Below the pieces are notes generated by a model. The model was not told the DNA's origin and did not search any database. It saw only the letters and a program-made list of their open reading frames with translations. Shown piece by piece: positions 11,701 to 22,528 of a stretch of 64,000 nt of DNA (positions are counted from its first letter, which is position 1; every line of letters begins with the position of its first letter). A program made the translations under genes and the position numbers. Source of the DNA: Sphagnum compactum (Eukaryota; Bryophyta; Sphagnopsida; Sphagnales); contig OZ234498.1 of the NCBI GenBank assembly GCA_965153455.1, positions 1,736,001 through 1,800,000 on the forward strand, read 5' to 3'.

Positions 11701-14700
11701 ATGGCGATGGCAGACTTATTGTTACGAGTCCGTCTCCAGCTCCCACACAATTGCTCCTCTTGTTCTCCTTTCGCAATTACGCCTGTTCAGTTCATGCACT
11801 CCATGCCTTTGGTGGTAGCTGCGGGTGGTGTTTGTTGTGATATCCGTCGTGGGGGTGGCGATGGTGGTAGAAAGTTGGCTATGGGGATCATGGCTTCTTC
11901 CTACCTGCCGCGTGCCTTTGCGCGTTGGCCAATTCCGGCCCACAGTTCTGGAAGCGGAGGATCGGCGGCATTCGTCCACCTGGAGAAGAATTCCACAAGG
12001 GACATGTTCGTCCTGAATGCGGCGGATATGGGTGTGACAGGAGCCGTGGTCGATGCGGGAGAGGAGGTGGAGGATAGAGTTGTTGCCAGTGACGAATTTC
12101 GGTCCACTGCGTTGATTTCTAGCAGAGAGCAAGTACTGAAGCGTGAATTTTTTTCCCCCCTTTGAACCGTCCTTCCGCATCTGTTGTTAGTCGCAACCCT
12201 TCCTCATGTATTGTGTTTCTGTTGCAAATTTGGAGCTAGAATTTGCCGGATGATGGGCAGCAGTACAGGGAAATTTTGTAGGAAACCCCTGCTATGGTGA
12301 TTCTTAGGGTTTACGAAATGCTGCCTGGAAGGTTGTTCAAGAAGGGAAATGTTGTTTTGCCCTCTTGGGAGTAGCATAGTAGTCTTGAGGGAGCAAGAAC
12401 CTCTTCTTTTGAAGTGAAAGAGATGAATACGGGTAAGTGCGATTGTTTTGGGTTGGAATTGGCTTGTGGTGAATGTAAGTAGCAAATCTGATGGCCGTGA
12501 GGAACAAGCTACAGTGACCCAATTGAATGATAGCAAAATCTAAGTGAGCAGAAGTACATATGCATGCAAGAATTGGTAGATGTTAAGATTTGGGTTCCTC
12601 AGAGAAAAGCACTAAAAGGGAACAATTTCATGGATATAACTCTAATCTCATGTTCTCCTGTGACTATTTCCCTGGGATGTGATATAGAGAATGCAACTCT
12701 CTTAGAGCAATGGCAATGGCATAGTGTCCATTGGTTTTTTCTCTTGTATCTGTTTGCAGGGACCTGAGATAGTCAATCCAGGAAAAATTGCTTGAGCAAG
12801 AGCATAGTATATACTCCACACTACTTGGTTGATAAAGAATGTCAGAGTTTGGGATGTTGAATTCTGAATTTGATCCAGATTTCAGGTTGCCAAGTTTGAA
12901 CAATTATCATAGCATGAAAAGGGAGCAGCCAGTGACAGTTCCTTCCTAGATGCCAGCTAATGCTGATGTACACTGGCAACCAGTACAGTTAGGAGGCTTG
13001 TGAAGCAAGCAAGCAATCTGTGTCACATGATTAAATGACATGAGTGGGTTGGATGTGCAGTATGCTGCAATGTACCGGAGATCAGTGGAAGATCCAGATG
13101 GTTTCTGGGCAGATATTGCTTCTCATTTCTACTGGAAGACAAAATGGAAATCAGAAGATGGGAAAATACACTCAGCAAACATGGATGTTCGCAATGGGCA
13201 AGTTGCTATTGAGGTATGCATTTGATGTATGTCCTAGTGAGTCTTACTTCCCAGGTACCCTTTTATACTCCAGGACCCTCAGTTGTAATAAGAGTGTCAT
13301 AGGTCAATGCAAAGTGTCATTGGAGACTTCTTTGTCAGAAACTAAGGATTCAACTGGAACCCTTCTCTGTTGACCCAAGCAATCTGTCTCCTGCTGTCCT
13401 TTAAATTCTGGGTGCTTGTTTGGAGGGAATTTTTGTTATCATAGTTTTTAATAGTCATTGTCGATGTTGTGGAGCAGACCTTGGCAAACACTTGCATTTC
13501 CTAATCTAGTGCCCTGTTATGTTATTAAAACACCAAAAGCATGGCATTGCTATGTTGCAATGGTTCAACTGTTGTGTTATCAAAACACTAAAAGAATGGC
13601 ATTGCTATGTTGCAGTGGTTCAAGGGTGGGAAAACCAACATTTGCTATAATTCTTTAGACAGACATGTGGAAGCAGGCCTGGGTGACAAAATTGCATTTT
13701 TCTGGGAGGGCAATGATCCTGGAGTGGATGATAAGCTGACCTACAAAGAGCTTCTGGAACGTGTTTGCCAGGTACTCACCATGTCTTGCTTTGAGCTGTG
13801 AGCTTGCAGGGTAAACTTAAATCATTTTTAAAATGGTTGTGTTGGATGGAAATGTGGTTTTAGTAATCTTGGGCAAAGCAAGCTTGTGCCTTCTTTTTGA
13901 CAAAACTTTCTAGAGTTCAGATGTAAGGCACAGGAATGATGGCTACTTTCTGCCTATGTTCTTGAGCATCAAATCTCTGTCTGTTTATGATTGTCTGTTG
14001 AGATCTTCAATTTGCATGACTCATCTAAGAATCCCTGCAGTATCAATCAGACTTGTCTGAATTCACAGGTCTCATTGAAACCTTGCTTCCAAAAATGCAA
14101 CAGAAGCTCAGGATGCAGATTTTCTTATACTGGTTTGCCTGACAAATTTGGCAGATTATTATATGCTTGTCTACAGCCACTGTTGGAGCTGATGAAGTCA
14201 GTGGGAAGTCATGGCAGCTAGTCCCTGCCGTTCATGGTGATGTTTGGATAGTTTGTGAGTGAAACTTATAAGGTTATGGCCACACTCATTCTTTTTGTGT
14301 TACTCTTTTTGCTGGAGTGATACAACAGTTACCTTCAAAGTGTTATTGTGGAGTCTTCTCTGCCATCTCATAGATATGCCTCATTGGAACCTTTTGCAGC
14401 TTTCAAATTACCTGCGGGATCAGGGAGTGAAGAAGGGTGATGCAGTGGCTATTTACATGCCCATGCTTGTTGAACTGCCCGTTGCCATGCTTGCTTGTGC
14501 ACGTATTGGAGCTGTTCACTCAGTAAGAATGTGGTCCCTTGTTGCACGTCATTGTTGGTTCTGGCATAATGTCATAACCCTCTCCGTCTGCCATCATGTT
14601 GAGGTGTAGGGTGATACAGCTTTGGGACTTATGCTGTGCATGTTTCTGCCTTCTGGACCAGATTTTCTTCATAGTTATTTACTCCACACTTACAAGGTTG

Positions 14701-17700
14701 AGGTGCGTTTGTGAGCAGGTAGTCTTTGCTGGGTTTTCAGCAGAGGCACTATCACAGCGAATCTTGGACTGCAGGCCTAATTTTGTACTGACAACCAGTG
14801 GTGTCCGTCGAGGTTCCAAAGTTATCAAACTCAAGGAAATTGTTGATGATGCCTTGCAACGTGTGCTCAGTGAAGGGTTTGCAGTTGGTATGCCCTTTAC
14901 AGTAGTACACCAGTCTGTAAAATGTCTTCTCTAAAATGTTATTGTCTCCAGAGTAATATGAAGAGCACATCTGTCCCTGTGCCTCCTTTGCCTTTTACGA
15001 GTAGTCCCCAATTTCTTGCACTTTGCCCAACAGCCCATGAACATGGGTCCCATTTTGTTGCAGTGGTCAGAACTTGTGTCATTAGAACATTTTTTGCTAT
15101 GAAAATGCATCAACATTAAGAATGAGGCAAGAAAGGGGCCACACAAGCATTAATGGTTGTTATGCACAGGTACATGTTTGACATATGCAAATGACTCAGC
15201 AGTCAAGAGGGAGGACACAGCATGGCAAAAAGGCCGAGATATCTGGTGGCAGGTTGTTGCTCCCAGGAATAACATCTAACCTCATCAAGTTCTAATGGTT
15301 TGTACATTTGATATGTTGTTTTTTCAATTGTGCATCTTAAGGTCTACTGACCTGCTCACTACCCTCTCTTCTATCTTCTGATCTTATAGCCCTGGATAAG
15401 TCTCTGTTGGATTCCTAGATCAGAGAGATATCATTCTCTGTGTGGAAATACTGCCCTTTTAGCAAAGAGTCATCTTTATGCATAATTGGTCTATATTGCT
15501 GATGATGGAACCAGTTTTGCTGGGATCTCCTTACCAATTGCTATGCCTTCCCACATTGGGTAGTTGTCATCTTTTCTCATATGAAGATGCAAACAAACAT
15601 TGCAGGATGTTGTACCGAACTATCCAAAGGAGAGTGCAGTGGAATGGATGGATGCAGAAGACACTCTGTTCCTACTTTATACAAGTGGGAGCACTGGGAA
15701 GCCAAAAGTACATTCAACTGAATTCTTGGCTCTTATTCTGGAAACCTTTCACAAAATCTCCTGATGACAAGATAAAGTTTGATGCATGATCTATCTGTCA
15801 TCACTTGAAAAATGCTATGGGAACTACTCTTCTCTCATATTCCAGTCTCTGTCAAATAAAAATTTCATGTTTGACATTTCATGCCTAGTCCACGAAGTGT
15901 ACCAGAATGACCTTTTGTGATTGTAGGCTGCATGAAAACTATAGCACTTGAACTGGGAAAGAAAAGTAATGATGTCTGCATGCTTATAAACCACTGACAA
16001 TTTCTTCTGTGTGTCTCTTTTGTCACAAATTGGCAGGGTGTATTGCACACAACAGGAGGTTATATGGTCTATACAGCTACAACCTTTAAATATGCATTTG
16101 ACTATCATGATGATGACATTTATTGGTACTTCTTCTATCAACTGTAGAAAATGGTTAATTGGCTTCTAAAATGTATTTTTCTTATGTATAACCTCTGGCA
16201 GTTGCCCACAAGGTGGCAAGCTTTGGGAAGTGTTCTTCACAATACATCTGGGTGAAGACCTCCTGCTTGTATCAAGTCTTGAATATAAGAGGTCTAAGAG
16301 TGATGCATGAAGATGAGTACGTCTGAATATTCTTGCTGCAAAGGTTCATCAGACAATTGTGTCCTTTATACAGAAACTTGTGAATGTGCAGGTGCACAGC
16401 TGACTGTGGGTGGATCACAGGGCACAGCTACCTTACATATGGCCCATTACTCAATGGTGCCTCCATAGTTGTTTTTGAAGGGGTAAGTATCTTACAGTTC
16501 ATGATGTGCTGTGCTTAGTAGAATACATCAATTAAGGTTGTACAAACTGGGGTTGTTGGAAGTCTGGTGTGTCTCAGTCTATGTACGATCAAAAGCAACA
16601 GTTATGTCCAATACTTAAGTATATGTTGGTTGGTGGAATAAGCTCCTGGGTTTGAGCTTGGAAGCATCTGTGGTTATGTCATGGACAAATTGCTCAGGTG
16701 ATTTGGACATTTGGAATGTGTTTTCTGATGAGAGATGAGCAGTGTTGGTTCTGTGCATCTGATCCCTCTACCCACTTAGACTTGTTTTCGTCATTCTTTT
16801 CACCGAGTGATTTCCAAGTAGTTGGTGTGAAGGCTATGTCATACTCTTTACATTAGATGGATTGGGTGGAATTCATGGGCAGATGCCAAACTATCCAGAT
16901 GCAGGACGTTGCTGGGAGATTGTGGACAAGTATAAAGTTAGCATTTTCTACACTGCTCCTACTGCAATCCGCTCTCTCATGCGGTCTGGCAATGAGGTAT
17001 GAGTGATGCAGTTGATTCACACTGTTTATGTAAGTCTTTGCCTTGACTTGGAAATTCTAAGCGTGTGTTGCAGGGCAAAAGAAGTATAGCTCTTTTTCAA
17101 ACTGGGGACACTCAATCACAATTTCCCTCCTGTTGTGGAAGCCAGCTGATAATGTATCATTGTAAATTTTGTCAACAGCCTGTAAAGCGGCATTCACGGA
17201 AGTCACTACGAGTCTTGGGGAGTGTGGGAGAGCCAATCAATCCAAGTGCTTGGAGGCAAGGCACTGTAAACCCTAAAAAATGAAGTCCTCTACAAATGAA
17301 GATACTGTAAAGCCATTATGGTCAATTTGGTTTATTTTTCTGCAATGCATGTATGGCCAAGCCCATGTGCACTTTTGTTAGTGATATTCAAGGAGAGATG
17401 TTCACTTTGTTGGGGGCAGGTGGTACTATGATGTGGTGGGTGATGCACATTGCCCTATATCAGATACCTGGTGGCAAACTGAGACGGGTGGCTTCATGGT
17501 AAATGTCTTTGACATATTGTGAGAATCTCTGTCTAGGAGCTCCACTATTAGAAATTAGATTGTTTAAGTATTTGTGTATCTCTGCTAAGAGAAGTGGATG
17601 GTGCTCTTGCTGCCCAGATCACACCACTGCCAGGTGGTTGGCCACTGAAACCTGGCTCTGCAACTCTCCCATTTTTTGGTGTCCAGGTACAATGCAGTTG

Positions 17701-19784
17701 TCTTCAATTGCAGTCACGTCTTCAATACAGTTTTGTCCCCAAGTCAATGTACTATAATTTGTCAGTTTGTATGTTGAAGGTCCAGAGCAAGTGCCTCACA
17801 GTCTCTTAGAGCACTATATTACAGATTCTTCTTACAACTTTCTCAGCTGGGAAAACTTCAATTTGGTACCTGTTCTCTGCTATTCCTATCTGGCAAGCTG
17901 GTTCTCCAAGGTACTAATGCATCTGCTACTTTGACAGCCAGCAATAGTCAATGAGAATGGACTTGAGATTTCTGGTGAGTGCAGTGGCTACTTGTGTATC
18001 AAAGCACCATGGCCTGGCATGATGAGGACCCTTCAAGGAGATCATGCACGCTATGAAACAACATATTTTGCACCATTTAAGGGGTTTTACTTTAGTGGTG
18101 ATGGTTGCCGCAGGTCAGTTGTTAGTTCACATATAGTTTCCTTCACTTGACATTGTCATGGTATCTGGTCAAGGTTTCACCAGGATATCGGAGTTGCATC
18201 TTTTGATCATATATCAAATAGAACTTTGCCCATATTAGCTAAATAGCATGGCAGATAGGTCAAGTTGAAACTCTGTTTGCTCAACCCTGGGTTGTTTTGT
18301 TGATCAACTGCCATGTTGAGAATTTTTGGTGCTGTGAAACTCTTTAAATCATGTTTTTATCTCTGGAGCTTTTTGAAGCAAAATTGATCCTGTTGGCAGG
18401 GATAAAGATGGCTATTATTGGCTCACTGGACGAGTTGATGATGTGATCAATGTCAGGTGTGTTTTGATTGAGATTTTCATGCTAATTTTCCTTCTTAATT
18501 TCTTCTCAATAGTGGGCAATTTATGCCATGCCTTCTAACATGCACATTTTGGTTGCTGCTTATGAGTTGGCACCAACTCGGTCCATTCTAGGTAGCTTTG
18601 GCATTTTCTTTACTGAGCATGGATCCTGACTGGGTTCTTGTGGTGGGAGGTTTAGTGGGCACCGGATTGGCACAGCAGAGGTTGAGTCAGCTCTGGTGTC
18701 TCATCCACAATGTGCAGAGGCAGCTGTTGTTGGATTTGATCATGAGGTAGATCATTTCTCTTGGGTTGTAGTTATTGTTGACACTTCACTTTTTTCATCT
18801 TTTTGGTACATGGTTTTCCCTTTGTGTGTATGCTCTACAAGAAATTTCTGCACTTCATATCAATAGATCTCGCTTGTGCCACATTGCTCTGTAATGTTTA
18901 TCCAAAGTCATCAAGGTCCACTTCAATCCCAGGCACATGGGATTCTTCAGTTGAATTGTCTCAGCTAGCTGGTCTTCATGTACTTAGCTTCCCGGGTTCT
19001 ACACCCTCCGTATCCTTCACACCAAATCACCACATACTTGGTAAGGCCAATAGCACACAAGGGTGCTGTGGTGCCAATAATCCAAGGCTTGGAATATGCA
19101 CTTACATGTCCCAACTTCCATTGAGAAACTGAATTTTGACTGGTGTGCAATTGTTTCTGTTGTACAAAGTACTATTTGCTACTGATGTTAGTCAGGTCAC
19201 TTCAAAAATTGTAGTGAAAGTTATTGATACTGACAAGGATATTTCTATTGCTTTCAGATAAAAGGGCAAGGCATATATGCCTTTGTCACACTTCTTGAGG
19301 GAGTGGAGTACAGTCAGCAGCTTCGGGCAAGTCTGGTTAATGCTGTGCGCACCCAAGTACGTGGACATTTATGGCTAACATCTGTTTCTAAATCCCATCT
19401 ACAAGTAGGTCTGCTTTGTAAGGATAAGGAGTTCACATCTTTTAAGAGTGAATGCTATGGAACCTCTTTGTGCCACTTGCCAAGACTTCAAATTGCTGGA
19501 TTCTGAACCCACCAAGAGGTAGTTGTAGACTAATAGTTGTGCATGCCATTGCTTGATTGTGTATTTGACCTGAATATCGGTGCTCTGTCTTTTGCTAGAT
19601 TGGACCATTTGCAGCACCAGACAAGATCCATTGGGCCCCTGGCCTACCTAAAACAAGGAGTGGGAAAATCATGAGGAGAATACTGAGGAAAATTGCAGCC
19701 AAACAGCTGGATGAACTAGGTGACATTAGTACACTGGCAGATCCTAGCATTGTTGATCAGCTCATTGGTCTCCGGGATAAGTGA
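11701..19784 (+). CDS. ACS: acetyl-CoA synthetase (AMP-forming), 18 exons, complete
   Basis: Makes acetyl-CoA from acetate, ATP and CoA through acetyl-AMP; the plant enzyme is plastidic. Exons: 11701-12132, 13061-13213, 13616-13771, 14400-14522, 14719-14887, 15170-15252, 15606-15707, 16037-16125, 16392-16482, 16883-16996, 17179-17255, 17420-17498, 17618-17686, 17938-18113, 18400-18456, 18656-18746, 19258-19356, 19599-19784. All phases join into 781 residues with no stop. Landmarks are the nucleotide-binding loop [10 protein letters not shown] (397-406), WWQTETGG (547-554), the hinge GRVDD (648-652) and the catalytic lysine in RSGKIMRR (K743). The first ATG follows an in-frame stop at 11632. 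Exon 1 starts with about 75 basic, serine/alanine-bearing residues that fit a transit peptide, then an acidic stretch aligning with the plant ACS N-terminus from memory. Length is slightly above the usual 690-745. Intron 11 is GC-AG; the other 16 are GT-AG. Intact by every test I could make by eye. Confidence 0.96.
13514..13623. repeat. 55-bp tandem duplication across the intron 2 acceptor of ACS
   Basis: The first unit (13514-13568) and second unit (13569-13623) differ at few positions. The second contains the real acceptor TTGCAG and the first codons of exon 3 (TGG TTC AA). The first has TTGCAA at the matching place, so the duplicated acceptor has no AG. The duplicate is therefore spliced out as intron. 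Confidence 0.85.
17256..17419 (+). other. GC-AG intron 11 of ACS
   Basis: The exon ends TGGAG and the intron begins GCAAGG. This is the usual extended pairing (AG before, GCAAG after) that makes GC donors functional. The acceptor is GGGGCAG before GTGGTAC. Joining here restores arginine and the conserved [11 protein letters not shown] stretch. No GT donor nearby keeps the frame. Confidence 0.85.
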
Positions 19785-19874
19785 GAGATACTGTTTCTGT
19801 TTTTCTTTCACCTTTTCATGGGTTCCCATCAGCTTCCAGCAAGTATTCTGTAGCTTAAAAGGAGACAGGTTATC

Positions 19875-19905
19875 CAGTCAGTCACAGTCAGTCACAGTCA
19901 GTCAC
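19875..19905. repeat. (CAGTCAGTCA)3 short tandem repeat
   Basis: Three exact 10-bp units plus one base, about 90 bases after the ACS stop codon and so probably inside its 3' UTR. Confidence 0.9.
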
Positions 19906-20362
19906 TATAGCACCTTGATATCATGAAATTGTATTTGTTCTCTTGACATAATAATGATCAGTGAAAGCAGCAGGTGCAAGATTATTTCCAGTGCTGAAGA
20001 TATGTATCAACTGATGCCTTCTGAACAGTTAGGACACTACATGGAGGGGCATTTATAAAGTGGAAAAAAATTGTGTAAAAAATCCTTCAAGGGTTCTCAC
20101 ATTGATATTAATGATACTGTTTATTGATTTGATAACAAAGCAATATCACTTGCCAATCTATCTCTTTGCTGAAAGGAAAGGATTGATTCTCCAGGTCTTG
20201 CAGAGAATCCCAATCTCCTTTATAACAGTTTGAGGCCCACCAAAATACCTGAAATAGGTACTGGCAGCAAAGTAAATGGCTTAGTGGCATTGATGGGTTA
20301 CTTAGCCTACTGGCTTGCTGGCTTTTGCTAGCATCTTTGTGTGTCTTTGTTGTTGCTGCTTC

Positions 20363-20480
20363 TGTGGGACACAAAGTGGAAATGAGAATCCTACAGCTGC
20401 TTGTGTGGGACACAAAGTGGAAACTAGAATCCTACAGCTGCTCGTGTGGGACACAAAGTGGAAACAAGAATCCTGCATCT
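20363..20480. repeat. 41-bp tandem repeat, about three units
   Basis: Units start at 20363, 20404 and 20445 with TGTGGGACACAAAGTGGAAA and continue to AGAATCCT.CAGCTGC. The third unit diverges at its end. Each unit is open in two frames, which explains the short frames seen there; I do not regard them as genes. Confidence 0.85.
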
Positions 20481-20780
20481 GGGGGAAACTCAGTATTTGT
20501 TTACAGAGGTGGATTTGCTTGGAGTTGACACCAGCTGGGTGGCTGCTGCAGTGAGTGTAAAACATGTAGGGTGGTTTGTGGTTGTGTGAAAAGAGGTAGT
20601 TGGTTGGCACAAGCCACCAACTGCCTTCACCTCACACACCTCTAACACCCCCAGTCCTTACCAATTTTCCCCTCTGACCACGGTGCTAAACTGCACATGC
20701 TGGGCTTTATTGTCATATCTCATTGATCCTTTGTTAATTCAACCTCTGTTGTTGTCTGCCCAGGCTTATTTTTCTGATAG

Positions 20781-22400
20781 AGTTTTGTGGAAGGCATGCA
20801 TATTCCCCATAGGCAGCGGCTCTCTCAATGCACCCAATTTGGTGCAGTGCAGTCTCTGTTCCAGGCGCGCCCGGTCCGACTCCGCAGATCTCTCTTTTGT
20901 TGTACATCCCCAAAAGACTGGACTTTCTGGGGAACTCAACTACCACCCACGGAAAATAAGTTTGCAGATGTGCAGTTTGAAGAATCGATCTAAAGTTTGC
21001 ATGCGAGAGCGGTGCATCAAACTAGCGCAAACAGTCTCCAACTGCTGTGTTGTCGATTGTACGTATAAATTTTTTTGCTTCCTACATATCCCTCCCTCAA
21101 AGTCGTCTCTCGCAAGATAGCCAGCTTGTTGAACATCATGAAAAAGAAAGCGGAATGCTTGCACGGAAAGGATGTGCAAAGATCAAGCGCTGCTGCTCGA
21201 TTAGGTTAGGGCAGACAAGGGCCGCTTCATATTCGTGCAAGACAAAAATCGCTGAATTGAGAAAGGAATCCTGTATAGATTTTGCACCTGCCCCGATCTC
21301 TTGAGGACTAGTTTCCTGTGTTCAACAGGACTCTGACACTGTGATCACCACCTGATTAACGACAAGACATCAGTGTAGAATTGAACTTCAGATACAAACA
21401 AGAAATGGAGAAGGCGATGGGACTGCAAATTAGGATCTATAACAAGGATAGGAAACACAAACCGTGATGTTTCAAATGGTTTTGAGCAACATTCAGAAAA
21501 CAGAGAAGTACACCATACCTTCCTTCCCTCTTGTTTCGATTGTGGACTGTTACTAGTTAGGATGAATCCAACGAGTTTGAGATGCTTGGAAAAGAGGAGG
21601 AGGAGGAGAATCGATGCCAAGGTTTGGAGCTCGATTTGAGAAGTCAGCAAGCAAGTTCTTCACGCCTTGGTAGAGAGACAAATTGGAATTTGGTCATTGA
21701 TCAGGATTATGGAACATAGATGAAGAAGGCAAGTGAGATTGTGCAGCAGCTTTTGCTGTATTCCAGACACGGCAGATATGGTGCATACCATAGTATGGTG
21801 TTGGAATCCTAGCAACGTTGATAGTAACCTCGCGTACCTCGTGAAAGAGTACCATCATAAGGAAGTGTAAGAATTGGATTTTGCCAAAACTGTTTGGAAC
21901 AACACTATTCCCTTCTATTGGAGATCGCATAAGAAGCAGATAAAATGGCGACACAGTCATTCAAGGCACGAGAGAACGGCAACGAATATCAAAATGAGAA
22001 GGAAGAAGGTAGTAAACCTGTTCCTTCGCACATAGTTCTTCATGAAGTCCTTTGTCACAGCATATGATGTTCTCCATGAAGTACTGTCTTGTCACAGTAT
22101 ATGACGTTCTTCATGAAGCACTTTGTTGTCACAGTAAATGATGTCAAACATCATTAGCTTCATCATTCTCCATGCTTCAGCAATCTCCAGACTCTCCACT
22201 TCAATTCATTTGTGAGGCATCTTCTACACTTGAATTGCATTGAAAACCTGCACATACTATTAGCTTGGAATATGATTGCATTTTTCTACAAGTAAGACAT
22301 CTCTCTCATGGTGACTGCAGTGACGAGAACCGTTTGCACAAAGCACTTATTATTATCTCCAGACTCCACTGCACAAGTTTGGGGAGGGAATAATAAATGT
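20781..22400 (+). promoter_or_regulatory. probable 5' region of the kinesin gene
   Basis: The 20.8-21.3 kb part is GC-richer than its surroundings, like the leader of ACS, and short frames on both strands overlap there without family features. A CTGCTGCTGCAG acceptor-like site near 22.49 kb lies shortly before the kinesin ATG, so a spliced 5' UTR exon upstream is likely. Three 34-36 bp repeats (GTTCTTCATGAAG..) lie at 22035-22140. Placement of the transcription start is inference. Confidence 0.35.
22035..22140. repeat. 34-36 bp direct repeat, three units
   Basis: Units beginning GTTCTTCATGAAG (the second with one change) start at 22035, 22069 and 22105. Each is followed by a TTTGTCACAG.ATATGA-like tail. 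Confidence 0.75.
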
Positions 22401-22528
22401 ACAAGTTCAGACTGCATCTCATGCTTTTGGCTTTATGCTGTAAGACTGCTACATCATTTGGTGAAAAGAAGTTTGTGTTATGTGCTGCTGCTGCAGGCAA
22501 CAATTGTCCCAGGTCACCTGGTTCTGAC

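Larger units (their letters stand above)
19785..20780. other. 3' flank of ACS with simple repeats
   Basis: Contains the presumed 3' UTR; no clear poly(A) signal was singled out. Two small tandem repeats lie here: a 10-bp unit repeated three times at 19875-19905 and a 41-bp unit repeated three times at 20363-20480. No further coding exon is recognised. Confidence 0.5.

Noticed and set aside
13040-13060. ATG at 13040 as the ACS start (MSGLDVQ..)
   Set aside because: These codons are better read as the end of intron 1 (GATGTGCAG acceptor). The exon 1 to exon 2 join gives the conserved plant N-terminus in phase.
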